Assembly: GCA_964520975.1 (NCBI GenBank)
Contig: CAZFPA010000048.1
Span: forward strand, 1-15,845
Origin: CAZFPA01 sp964520975
Lineage (GTDB): Bacteria; Bacillota; Negativicutes; Selenomonadales; Selenomonadaceae
Direction of reading: 5' to 3'
Length of the DNA stretch: 15,845 bases
Shown here: piece by piece, positions 1 to 6,865 of the stretch
How the letters are laid out: every line of letters starts with the position of its first letter
Numbering within the stretch: the stretch's first letter is position 1
The notes under the pieces: generated by a model
Told to the model about the DNA's origin: nothing
The model's input: only the letters and a program-made list of their open reading frames with translations
Databases searched by the model: none
Translations under genes and position numbers: made by a program

Positions 1-1319
1 AGCCGATACCAGATCATCGGGACCACCATCATCGGCACGCCCGCATAGAGCGTTGACCGGAGATCCGGTGTGAAGGCGATGACAACCAGGCAGAATACCT
101 GTACCCAGATGCCGAACAGCGTCACATAAGGGAAAAACGGGGTCTTATATTTCAGCGTATCCACAGCATTGATGGCAATCATGTGCTTGCGGAAACGATA
201 CTGGCTCCAGCAGATGGAAATCCAGGCCATTGCTCCGGTAAAGCCGGAAACCGCCAGCAGATACGTATAGAGTGTTGAGCTCGTATCAAAGGTATAAGCC
301 AAAATGATGAGCCAGCACGCACATACCGATACAAAGATGGATTTAGCCGGCATACCGTTTTTATTGAGGCTGGCCAGCCATTTCGGCGCCATGCCGAATT
401 TCGACAGTGCATACAGCGTGCGGCCGCTGCCATAGAGACCGGAATTGGAGCAGGAAATCGCCGCAGTAAGCACCACAAAGGCCAGCATAGAGCTCAGAGA
501 GCTCAGGCCATACTCGCTGAGTGCGGCAGCGAACACGCTCTCCTCCAGGCTGGCCTTGTCCCAGGGCAGGATGGAGATGAGCAGGGAAATCGGTATGATG
601 TAGAGAGCAATGATACGCCAGGTCACATTGCGCACGGCAATCGGAATGCTCTTTTCCGGTTCCTTGCATTCGCCGGCCGCCAGACCGATGATTTCTGACC
701 CCTGGAAGTTTACCAGGATGATGACCATGGTCAGGATGATCGACCAATAGCCGTTTGGCGCAAAACCGCCACTGCCCAGCAGCACGCTCGTGCCCAGCGG
801 CCCGTGGTCGCCGATCACGCCAAGACAGATGAGGAAGGCCACCACGCTGAAGGCTACCAGCGCAATGATCTTGATGATGGCGAGCCAGAATTCACTCTCG
901 CCAAATTTATCGACATGGAAAAGGTTGATGAGTGTCACCAGAAGACCAAAAAGAACCGCCCACCAGAGCTGACTTACGCCCGGCACAAAGTTGTTCATGA
1001 TAATACCTGCGGCAATCATTTCCGAAGGCACGTACGCCACCCAGTTGAGCCAGTATGCCCAGCCCACCCCACAGGCCCAGGTTGAAGAAATATTCTCCTT
1101 TGCGTACGTTACAAAAGATCCGGACACCGGCTTGGCAACGGCCAGCTCCGCCAGGCAGAGCATGACGCAGAGCACGATGGCTCCGCCCAAAAGATACGCG
1201 AGAATCGCTGCCGGTCCCGCTTTTTCCAATACATATCCCGTTCCGAGGAAATAGCCGCTGCCGATGATGCCCCCGAGGGAAATCAGCTGCAGATGCCTAT
1301 TCTTCAACCCTCTATTCAT
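1..1319 (-). CDS. Amino acid permease, APC superfamily AAT family (3' end cut by window edge)
   Basis: Inner-membrane secondary transporter that would import an amino acid, probably with protons. The visible 439 residues are very hydrophobic with about ten or eleven membrane segments. The first segment carries the APC helix-1 glycine motif GGIIGSGYFLGTG (about residues 16-28), which lines the substrate site in this fold. The mid-protein FQGSEIIGLAAGE block followed by EPEKSIPIAVRN is the AAT-family loop signature. The frame stays open to base 1, so perhaps the last 20-40 residues are missing. I start at 1319 because AAGGA lies 7 nt upstream. An in-frame ATG at 1334 has a poorly spaced site, and the product from 1319 begins MNRGLKNRHLQ as family members usually do. 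It is transcribed divergently from yigZ. Substrate cannot be told from sequence; family members carry proline, aromatic, branched-chain, basic and other amino acids. Confidence 0.9.
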   Translation of the reverse strand, partial: MNRGLKNRHLQLISLGGIIGSGYFLGTGYVLEKAGPAAILAYLLGGAIVLCVMLCLAELAVAKPVSGSFVTYAKENISSTWACGVGWAYWLNWVAYVPSEMIAAGIIMNNFVPGVSQLWWAVLFGLLVTLINLFHVDKFGESEFWLAIIKIIALVAFSVVAFLICLGVIGDHGPLGTSVLLGSGGFAPNGYWSIILTMVIILVNFQGSEIIGLAAGECKEPEKSIPIAVRNVTWRIIALYIIPISLLISILPWDKASLEESVFAAALSEYGLSSLSSMLAFVVLTAAISCSNSGLYGSGRTLYALSKFGMAPKWLASLNKNGMPAKSIFVSVCACWLIILAYTFDTSSTLYTYLLAVSGFTGAMAWISICWSQYRFRKHMIAINAVDTLKYKTPFFPYVTLFGIWVQVFCLVVIAFTPDLRSTLYAGVPMMVVPMIWYR

Positions 1320-1475
1320 AGTTGGTTCCTTCATGGCCTTACTAACACAACCTTTCATTTTGTTACTCTCATCGAGTAAGTTTTATTTATTCCAAGGTAA
1401 AGAATACTACAAAACCGGAGGATTTACCATAGAAAAACGAAATATTAATTGTATATTTTTTCGATTATTTTCCGA

Positions 1476-1500
1476 CTATTTTACCCTGACAGGAAAATAG
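1476..1500. promoter_or_regulatory. Imperfect palindrome in the divergent permease/yigZ intergenic region
   Basis: CTATTTT (1476-1482) is mirrored exactly by AAAATAG (1494-1500). The 11-base centre adds a further CC/GG pair. The element covers the proposed -35 box of yigZ and sits about 157 bp upstream of the permease start, so a dimeric regulator bound here could affect yigZ and perhaps both genes. The surrounding sequence 1376-1475 is AT-rich, so some palindromy is expected by chance. I do not recognise it as a named operator. Confidence 0.3.
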
Positions 1501-1508
1501 GCTATACT
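1480..1508 (+). promoter_or_regulatory. Putative sigma-70-type promoter of yigZ
   Basis: A -35-like TTTACC (1480-1485, four of six consensus bases) lies 17 nt before a -10 TATACT (1503-1508, five of six). Transcription would start near 1515, giving a leader of about 25 nt that contains the GGAG ribosome site at 1526-1529. Confidence 0.5.
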
Positions 1509-1539
1509 TAAGGAAACAAATCAACGGAGTGCATTGCCT

Positions 1540-2199
1540 ATGAAAGAATATCAAACCCTTCTCCAGCCAGGGGAAGCCAGCTATGAAATACAGAAATCCC
1601 GGTTTCTGGCCCATGCCCGGTCCGTGGAAACAGAGGACGAGGCCCAGGCCTTCATCCAGCAGATGAAAAAGAAATATTTTGACGCCCGCCACAATTGCTC
1701 GGCCTGGATTCTCGGCGATACCGGCAGCCTGCAAAAATCCAACGATGACGGCGAGCCCGGTGGAACTGCCGGCAATCCTATTCTGGAGACCATGAAAAAA
1801 AACGGCCTCACGAATACGGTCATCGTCGTCACGCGCTATTTCGGCGGCATCAAGCTCGGAGCCGGCGGTCTGATCCGCGCTTACAGCCACACGGCCGCCC
1901 TCGGCATCGAGGCCTCCGGCATCCAGCGCATGACGCTTTTCTGCCGCACGGCGGTCACAATCAGCTATTCGCTGCTCGGCACACTGGAAAACGAGCTGCG
2001 CCGCCAGGAGATCCGCATCGCCGATAAGGCCTTTGCTGAGGCGGTCACGCTCACGCTGCTGCTCCCCCGGGAAACGGCCGGGCAGACCATCGCAGAACTC
2101 GTCGATCTTACCGCCTCCCGCTGCGAGATTGTCCCGCAGGGAGAAGAGTACCTGGGCATTCCCCTGCAGGCACCCACGGCGGATGCGTGTACGAAATAA
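1540..2199 (+). CDS. yigZ: YigZ/IMPACT (UPF0029) family protein
   Basis: Cytosolic protein of 219 residues, the usual length for bacterial YigZ/YvyE. The N-terminal UPF0029 domain holds the diagnostic blocks DDGEPGGTAGNPIL (about residues 69-82) and VTRYFGGIKLGAGGLIRAY (about 96-114). The C-terminal half fits the DUF1949 domain, which has an EF-G-like ferredoxin fold. Eukaryotic IMPACT relatives act in translational control through GCN1; the bacterial role is not established, although ribosome or nucleic acid binding has been suggested from the fold. The ATG at 1540 is preferred, with GGAG 10 nt upstream; a TTG two codons earlier (1534) is a possible alternative at 4 nt spacing. It is the only plus-strand gene here and appears monocistronic, with its own promoter and a strong terminator 41 bp after the stop codon. 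Confidence 0.93.
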   Translation: MKEYQTLLQPGEASYEIQKSRFLAHARSVETEDEAQAFIQQMKKKYFDARHNCSAWILGDTGSLQKSNDDGEPGGTAGNPILETMKKNGLTNTVIVVTRYFGGIKLGAGGLIRAYSHTAALGIEASGIQRMTLFCRTAVTISYSLLGTLENELRRQEIRIADKAFAEAVTLTLLLPRETAGQTIAELVDLTASRCEIVPQGEEYLGIPLQAPTADACTK

Positions 2200-2239
2200 C
2201 CGTTAAAAGCAGGCTGTACCAGTCCGCTCGCCCGGCGTC

Positions 2240-2271
2240 AAAAAAGCGCCTTCCCATGGAAGGCGCTTTTT
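2240..2271. terminator. Bidirectional rho-independent terminator between yigZ and the chemoreceptor gene
   Basis: A perfect 14 bp stem pairs 2241-2254 with 2258-2271 around a 3-nt loop. The core is AGCGCCTTCC against GGAAGGCGCT, with A-rich and T-rich outer ends on both sides. It gives a U-tract in either direction and serves the convergent ends of yigZ (stop at 2199) and the chemoreceptor gene (stop at 2286). Confidence 0.9.
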
Positions 2272-2285
2272 GCTGTTCAAAACGA

Positions 2286-3680
2286 TCAGACCCGGGCCAT
2301 GAGGCTGTCCAACGCTCCGATGACTTCATCGGAAAGAGCACCGATCTCCAGCAGATATTCCCGCACCTTGGCGGTTTTCTGACTGTGATAGGCGTCAATC
2401 GCCTCCGCACAGATCTTGTGGAAGCGATCATGGGCCTGTCCGAGCTTCGAGAATTCCGGCAGGCTGCCATACTTTGCCTGCCCGGTCGCATGATACCATT
2501 TGCCGAGACGGCACAACGAGGAATCCGCTACGTCGGCTGCCTTGAGCTCAATATTGCCCCAAAGCATCTGCTCAATACGGGTTTTCCAGATCAGATGGTC
2601 GGTCTTCGCGAGACTGATGACATCCTTTTCCGAAAACGGCAGATTCAGGCTGCCGGCCTTCATGCGCATGGCATTGCAGCGCCGGAGCACTTCGTAGATA
2701 TCCTTGTTGCATTCCTTGGTATAGGTATTGAGCTTGTGCACATTTTCCATCGCATTGCGCAGCGTAGCATTCATTTCCTCAAAAGAAGCCGACTGTTCCT
2801 CCGCCATAGGTGCAAGATCGCTTATCGCCTTGCCGATGCCGTCAAACACATCGACGAGCCGGCTCGTATGGGTCTGTGCTTCGCCCACAGCCGTTACATT
2901 GGACTGGAACGAGCGATCCATCTGGGTGAATTCCTGAGCAATTCCCTCCGCCCCGGTACGTATCCGGGAAAGCTGCTCACTGATTTCCCCCACCGACTGC
3001 TTCGACTGCTCCGCGAGCTTGCGTACCTCTTCCGCTACAACGGAAAAACCGCGGCCATGCTCGCCGGCACGTGCCGCCTCGATGGAGGCATTGAGCGCTA
3101 ACAGATTGGTCTGCTCGGCAATACCGTTTACAACCGCGACAAGATTGTCGATGCTGGCCGTGGAAGCATGCAGCTGCTCCACGCTTTGGTTCATGCCCTG
3201 CAAGCTCTGCTGGGCATGCCCTGTCTCAGCTGCTACACTCTGCACACTGCTGCTCGTATGCGACATCGCATCACGGCCCACATCCGTCTGCCGCGAGGTC
3301 TCTGAGGCCGAGCCAGCCAATCCGTTAATGGCCTCAGCCATGCCATCTACTACGCGCATGAGCTCGTTGACGGTCTGCATGATATGCTCATATTCCGTCG
3401 CGATATTGTTGAGCACGCCTGAGCTCTTACTCTCATCGGTCACCGAATCGTTGATTTCCATAAGAAGATCAATATAGCGCCGCTGCTGTGCCTGCACGAA
3501 ATTCGTGAGCTCACGTGCTACGCCTTGGAGCTCCGTGCTCCGGACTCTTGGCTCCGGCGCGGAAAAATCCCCACCGGACAGTTTTTTCAGATAGGCTTCC
3601 AATGCCTGGATATCCGTTTTGTCAAAAGCCGCCGTTCGTTCCGGCTGCTGGGCAGATTCCTTCTTGCTGCTGAAAAACAT
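2286..3680 (-). CDS. Soluble methyl-accepting chemotaxis protein with C-terminal CZB zinc-binding domain
   Basis: Predicted cytoplasmic chemoreceptor of 464 residues with no membrane segment or signal peptide. Residues about 75-330 are a helical MCP signalling domain. Its hairpin tip, EQTNLLALNASIEAARAGE followed by HGRGFSVVAEEVRKLAEQS (about 189-226), is the contact site for CheA and CheW. Residues about 361-433 match a CZB (chemoreceptor zinc-binding) domain, with the expected histidine and cysteine ligands: His362 in DHLIWK, Cys390 in CRLGKWYH, and His417/His421 in AHDRFH. In characterised relatives such as Helicobacter TlpD, CZB binds zinc and is linked to sensing of hypochlorous acid or oxidants. 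No PAS or other sensor domain precedes the signalling part, so CZB may be the input. ATG at 3680 is chosen because GGGGTGG lies 6 nt upstream; a TTG five codons earlier is crowded by its AAGGA. No che genes are present in the window. Confidence 0.92.
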   Translation of the reverse strand: MFFSSKKESAQQPERTAAFDKTDIQALEAYLKKLSGGDFSAPEPRVRSTELQGVARELTNFVQAQQRRYIDLLMEINDSVTDESKSSGVLNNIATEYEHIMQTVNELMRVVDGMAEAINGLAGSASETSRQTDVGRDAMSHTSSSVQSVAAETGHAQQSLQGMNQSVEQLHASTASIDNLVAVVNGIAEQTNLLALNASIEAARAGEHGRGFSVVAEEVRKLAEQSKQSVGEISEQLSRIRTGAEGIAQEFTQMDRSFQSNVTAVGEAQTHTSRLVDVFDGIGKAISDLAPMAEEQSASFEEMNATLRNAMENVHKLNTYTKECNKDIYEVLRRCNAMRMKAGSLNLPFSEKDVISLAKTDHLIWKTRIEQMLWGNIELKAADVADSSLCRLGKWYHATGQAKYGSLPEFSKLGQAHDRFHKICAEAIDAYHSQKTAKVREYLLEIGALSDEVIGALDSLMARV

Positions 3681-3726
3681 CGTATGCCACCCCAATCCTT
3701 ATGTAATTTCATGTTATGTGCCTTTT

Positions 3727-3745
3727 ATGGTATTTATTATACCAT
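3727..3745 (-). promoter_or_regulatory. Putative -10 box of the chemoreceptor gene inside a perfect palindrome
   Basis: On the minus strand TATAAT occupies 3741-3736, about 56 nt upstream of the ATG at 3680. It lies inside a perfect inverted repeat, ATGGTAT (3727-3733) and ATACCAT (3739-3745), separated by 5 nt. No good -35 lies 17 nt upstream (TGTAAT is the nearest match), which would fit an activated promoter. The overlap could mark an operator, or it may be chance in a short AT-rich spacer. Confidence 0.4.
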
Positions 3746-3759
3746 GAAGCCCCTGGAAA

Positions 3760-5103
3760 TTACAGCTTCGATGCAGAAAGATGCTGGGGAGATGCTGTTT
3801 TTTTCGCAGCTGTACCAAGCAGATCCATATAGGGGAACGTATGGAGCAGATACCGGCTGATGGCCTCACCGATGAGCTTTTTCCCCTGCTGGTCCGGATG
3901 CAGGCCATCGGTGGTGTAATCAGCACGCAGCCACCCCCGGCTGTCCGTGAGCCCGGCCGTAACATCGACGGCATAGGGCTGACTGCGCAGCCAGTCGTTC
4001 AGACGCTGCTGCTGCAGCAGCCAGCCATCGGCGGGCGCACTTATGGTTCCGGTGCGGGCCATACGATCCGGGTTGATCGGAGTGACCGTAGCAAAGACCG
4101 GAATAATGCCATAGGAATTGCACTTGTCGCGCATCACGGCCATCATGTGGATAATGCTCCAGGCAGAATCTCCCGCCCGATAATTATTCACGCCCCCCAT
4201 GATGATGAGCACGCGCGGTGCGAAGGGCAGTACATCCCGCTCAAAGCGTTCATCCATAGCCTCTACGGTATTGCCGCTGTAGCCAAGATTTTTGACCGGA
4301 ACCTCGGAATAGGTCTCCCAGTCATAGAGACGATACCCCGGCGGCACCGAAATGACCCCGCCGCCATGTGTGATACTGTCACCAAGAGCCGCGACCTTGA
4401 CAGGTGAAGTCACCTGGAAGTCCCGCGGCTCCGACCAGCCGCCCAGCGCATTGCCGTCCGCGTCCTTTGCCTGTACCTGCCAGTAGTAGGTACCGCCCCA
4501 GGTGTAGCCCGCATCATCATAAAGGGAGCAGTCGGTTGTCGTCAGATCACGGATGAGCTTATCCGCAACCCGCGATGAGCTGCCGCGCCGATAGACACGG
4601 ACCTCATAAGAAACCGCCCCCCGGAATGGAATCCAGGAATAGACCGGATAGAGCGGTGCATAGGCCATCTGACTGAATTCTGTCGTAGGTGCCGGCGCCG
4701 GCGGATTGACGACAGCCGCCTTCAGCGGTTGGGGTGCCGTATAAGGACCGATCTCAATTCCACTGTAGTTGAGCGGGCAAACTTTCCAATAATAACCATC
4801 ACGATCAGCCCCCAGGGCAGCCGCATCGATTTCATAGCCGTTGACAAAGGCATCCGAACGTGACCACACTACATTGTCCGGCGTATCCGCCGCGCCGCGC
4901 AGCAGGACCACCCGATATTTCACCGCCCCCGGAATCGCTTCCCACTGCAGCCGTATCCGCTGCACGGCCGCCGGATGCACCGCTGCTGCCGATTGCACAG
5001 CCGGTGCGGCCGGGGCCGCCGCCAGAACCAGTGGTACTTCAGTCAAAAACAAGGCCGCCGCGAGACACAGACAGCCCGTAAATTTTGCGTGTATTGTTTG
5101 CAT
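3760..5103 (-). CDS. Secreted SGNH/GDSL hydrolase with two N-terminal fibronectin III-like modules
   Basis: Exported protein of 447 residues. Residues 1-29 form a signal peptide (hydrophobic core about 10-28, likely cut after LAAA). An Ala/Pro-rich linker follows, then two beta-sandwich modules that look like FN3 or Ig domains (about 47-130 and 143-231); each ends with the pattern YYWKV or YYWQV. The catalytic domain spans about 235-425. Block I is GDSIT (Ser243 nucleophile), block III is GGVNN (303-307, with an Asn in the oxyanion hole), and block V is DGLHP (Asp399 and His402). Such enzymes deacylate or hydrolyse esters, often on polysaccharides, cell-wall glycans or lipids; the substrate here is unknown. 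AGGAG 7 nt before the ATG fixes the start. The gene probably has its own transcript, because a terminator-like hairpin precedes it. The tandem modules suggest binding to a polymer or cell surface, which is inference. Confidence 0.88.
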   Translation of the reverse strand: MQTIHAKFTGCLCLAAALFLTEVPLVLAAAPAAPAVQSAAAVHPAAVQRIRLQWEAIPGAVKYRVVLLRGAADTPDNVVWSRSDAFVNGYEIDAAALGADRDGYYWKVCPLNYSGIEIGPYTAPQPLKAAVVNPPAPAPTTEFSQMAYAPLYPVYSWIPFRGAVSYEVRVYRRGSSSRVADKLIRDLTTTDCSLYDDAGYTWGGTYYWQVQAKDADGNALGGWSEPRDFQVTSPVKVAALGDSITHGGGVISVPPGYRLYDWETYSEVPVKNLGYSGNTVEAMDERFERDVLPFAPRVLIIMGGVNNYRAGDSAWSIIHMMAVMRDKCNSYGIIPVFATVTPINPDRMARTGTISAPADGWLLQQQRLNDWLRSQPYAVDVTAGLTDSRGWLRADYTTDGLHPDQQGKKLIGEAISRYLLHTFPYMDLLGTAAKKTASPQHLSASKL

Positions 5104-5151
5104 AATCAGACTCCTAAAGGAATATGGCGGCCTCTCAGCCTCCGTGTTTAC

Positions 5152-5182
5152 AAAAATATAGGGTGCCGCAGACGCAGCACCC
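5152..5182 (-). terminator. Terminator-like hairpin upstream of the SGNH hydrolase gene
   Basis: On the minus strand GGGTGC (5182-5177) pairs with GCACCC (5166-5161), with two further inner pairs. TATATTTTTG follows directly (5160-5151). It lies about 50 nt before the hydrolase start. It may end transcription arriving from the ndh side of the gap, or form the 5' end of the hydrolase leader. Confidence 0.55.
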
Positions 5183-5186
5183 TCCT

Positions 5187-5192
5187 ATTATA
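5187..5192 (-). promoter_or_regulatory. Possible -10 box upstream of the SGNH hydrolase gene
   Basis: TATAAT reads on the minus strand at 5192-5187. Only 12 nt remain between it and the assembly gap, so any -35 box is lost in the N run. If it is used, the RNA would begin at or inside the hairpin at 5161-5182. Confidence 0.3.
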
Positions 5193-5204
5193 ACGCCATT
5201 GTTC

Positions 5205-5304
5205 NNNNNNNNNNNNNNNNNNNNNNNNNNNNNNNNNNNNNNNNNNNNNNNNNNNNNNNNNNNNNNNNNNNNNNNNNNNNNNNNNNNNNNNNNNNNNNNN
5301 NNNN
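5205..5304. other. Assembly gap of 100 N
   Basis: Exactly 100 unknown bases, the conventional size for a scaffold join of unknown true length. It falls in the intergenic region between ndh and the SGNH hydrolase gene, so a gene or repeat may be missing and the adjacency of the two genes is not proven. Confidence 0.97.
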
Positions 5305-5310
5305 CAACGA

Positions 5311-5334
5311 GGCGGGAGATATCAACTCACCGCC
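5311..5334 (-). terminator. GC-rich stem after ndh, possibly a terminator cut by the gap
   Basis: GGCGGGAG (5311-5318) pairs with CTC (5326-5328) and CCGCC (5330-5334) around a 7-nt loop with one bulged A. It starts 16 nt after the ndh stop codon. On the minus strand only TCGTTG is visible after the stem before the N run, so a U-tract cannot be confirmed. Confidence 0.4.
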
Positions 5335-5349
5335 GAAACCTTTCCTGTC

Positions 5350-6603
5350 TTAGAGCTCGATATTTGTTATGATGCGGCCCAGGCGGGTTCCGGACAGGAA
5401 GTTCCACATCCATTTGAGCCCCACCGTAATATCCGTATGCACGCTTTCGAGACGCAGCAGATGCAGGAACATCCAGATGCACCAGGCAGGGAAGCCCTTG
5501 ATCTTCATGGGCCCCCAGGAGACTACAGCCTCGCAGCGTCCTATGGTCGCCATGCCGCCCACATCCTTGTAGCGGAAGCCCTCAAGCGAAGAGCTGCCAC
5601 GGATCAGGCGCAGGATATTGCGCACGCAGACGGCCGCCTGCTGCGTAGCCACCGGAGCCACAGTCGGCAACGGCCGGCCGTCCTGCTTGAAATGGGCATT
5701 ATCGCCAATCGCAAAGATCTCCGGATAGTTCGGCACCTGCAGCGTCGGTTCAACGATAATGCGGCCGGCCCGATCGACCTCCGCACCGAGCTTGGACGGC
5801 AGCTCGACCGAGCGCACACCAGCGGCCCAGATGACCGTACGGGTCGGAATGACCGTTCCATCCTTGAGCGTCAGACTGCCCGCGTCACAGTCCATGACCT
5901 GCGTATTGAGCATGACCTCGACACCCTTTTGCTTCAGCACCTTGACAGTCTGTGCCTGCAGCTCAGGCGGCATGGCCGGCAGCAGCTTATCGGTCGCCTC
6001 GATGAGCTTGATGCTGACCTCATCGAAATCCAGCCGATGGTATTCCTTGCGCATGACGCTCACGAGCTCAGAGAGCGCGCCGGCCTCCTCAACGCCCGTA
6101 GGGCCGCCGCCCACGCAGACGAACGTAAGCATGCGGCGGCGCTCGGTCTCATCGTCCTCTTTCTTGCTGGCACGCTCAAACATGTGCAGCACATGGTTGC
6201 GGATATGCAGCGCTTCCTGGAGTGTCTTCATGCCATAGGAATACTTGGCCACATTCTCCATGCCAAAAAAGTTTGTCGTCGCTCCGGCGGCTAATACGAG
6301 ATAATCATAGGGAATCTCACCATGATTCGTGAGCAGCACCCGGCGCTCCGGCACAAAGCCCTCGGCCTTCGCCATAAAAAGCTCCACATTCTTATGATTG
6401 CGGAAAGCCGCCCGAACCGGGTAAGCGATCTCATCCGTGGCCAGCACCGAAGTAGACAGCTGATACAGGAGTGGCTGGAACAAATGAAAGTTCTGCCGAT
6501 CGACAATGGTGATTTCCACATTTTCCTTGGCGAGCATCTTGGCTGCCTTAATGCCGCCAAAACCAGCTCCAACAATCACAATACGAGGCTTTTTCTCTGC
6601 CAT
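5350..6603 (-). CDS. ndh: Type II NADH:quinone oxidoreductase (NDH-2)
   Basis: Single-subunit flavoprotein of 417 residues that oxidises NADH and passes electrons to membrane quinone without pumping protons. The FAD-binding Rossmann motif is VGAGFGG (11-17), and acidic residue D35 follows the second strand. The NADH-binding motif is VGGGPTGVE (164-172). TVIWAAGV (256-263) and AIGDNA (298-303) are the later FAD contacts. APVATQQA (316-323) corresponds to the quinone-site block of NDH-2. The C-terminal region (about 366-405), rich in Trp, Phe and Leu, fits the amphipathic membrane anchor. AGGAGGAG just upstream of the ATG supports the start. The gene has its own promoter at 6804-6832 and a leader of about 190 nt. 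It serves NAD+ regeneration; in an anaerobe this may feed menaquinone-linked reductases such as fumarate reductase, which is inference. Confidence 0.93.
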   Translation of the reverse strand: MAEKKPRIVIVGAGFGGIKAAKMLAKENVEITIVDRQNFHLFQPLLYQLSTSVLATDEIAYPVRAAFRNHKNVELFMAKAEGFVPERRVLLTNHGEIPYDYLVLAAGATTNFFGMENVAKYSYGMKTLQEALHIRNHVLHMFERASKKEDDETERRRMLTFVCVGGGPTGVEEAGALSELVSVMRKEYHRLDFDEVSIKLIEATDKLLPAMPPELQAQTVKVLKQKGVEVMLNTQVMDCDAGSLTLKDGTVIPTRTVIWAAGVRSVELPSKLGAEVDRAGRIIVEPTLQVPNYPEIFAIGDNAHFKQDGRPLPTVAPVATQQAAVCVRNILRLIRGSSSLEGFRYKDVGGMATIGRCEAVVSWGPMKIKGFPAWCIWMFLHLLRLESVHTDITVGLKWMWNFLSGTRLGRIITNIEL

Positions 6604-6659
6604 ATATAACTCCTCCTAATACAAGCATAAGCAAACGTGAAAAATTTAACATAATAGGC

Positions 6660-6689
6660 CCAGGAAGCCGCTCAAAGAGAAGTTCCTGG
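6660..6689 (-). promoter_or_regulatory. Stem-loop in the ndh leader, proximal
   Basis: CCAGGAA (6660-6666) pairs with TTCCTGG (6683-6689), a perfect 7 bp stem. A small CTC/GAG pair sits inside the 16-nt loop. It ends about 56 nt before the ndh start codon and has no U-tract, so it is not a terminator. No known riboswitch class is recognised. Confidence 0.4.
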
Positions 6690-6709
6690 TACAACATCCA
6701 CAAAATCCC

Positions 6710-6724
6710 CCGGTACCTTACCGG
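6710..6724 (-). promoter_or_regulatory. Stem-loop in the ndh leader, distal
   Basis: A perfect inverted repeat, CCGGTA (6710-6715) and TACCGG (6719-6724), with a 3-nt loop. It lies in the middle of the ndh leader. It could be an RNA hairpin or a DNA operator; no factor is assigned. Confidence 0.35.
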
Positions 6725-6803
6725 TTGTTTGCGGTATGCCGTACTATCGATAATATACATAAACTGAAATTATCAATTCTGCAGTCTGTTATATCTGTAG
6801 CCT

Positions 6804-6832
6804 ATTATAAACAATCCGTCTGAAAATAACAA
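6804..6832 (-). promoter_or_regulatory. Sigma-70-type promoter of ndh
   Basis: On the minus strand a -35 TTGTTA (6832-6827, four of six) and a perfect -10 TATAAT (6809-6804) are separated by exactly 17 nt. RNA would start near 6797, giving a leader of about 190 nt before the ndh ATG at 6603. The promoter begins 33 bp after the rpoN stop codon. Confidence 0.7.
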
Positions 6833-6865
6833 TGCCTTTTTTCATTCTGGAAGAATCAATAGCAT

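Noticed and set aside
1335..1475. Possible T-box or riboswitch upstream of the amino acid permease
   Set aside because: The space is short and AT-rich, and no T-box sequence, specifier stem or terminator hairpin could be found.
2187..3101. A 304-codon plus-strand frame running out of the end of yigZ
   Set aside because: It crosses the strong terminator at 2240-2271 and is antisense to the chemoreceptor coding sequence.
5437..6294. A 285-codon plus-strand frame opposite ndh
   Set aside because: It is antisense to a complete NDH-2 gene and has low-complexity Arg/His/Leu-rich composition.
6548..6760. A 70-codon minus-strand frame in the ndh leader that overlaps the ndh start
   Set aside because: It has no Shine-Dalgarno site at its ATG and continues out of frame into ndh; it is better seen as untranslated leader, though a leader peptide cannot be fully excluded.
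6816..6824. CCGTCTGAA, nine bases of the Neisseria DNA uptake sequence
   Set aside because: It is a single copy in a window whose genes do not look neisserial; a chance match overlapping the ndh promoter.
6841..6865. Weak hairpin ATTCT/AGAAT after rpoN as a terminator
   Set aside because: A five-pair AT-rich stem followed by A residues on the transcribed strand does not fit a rho-independent terminator.
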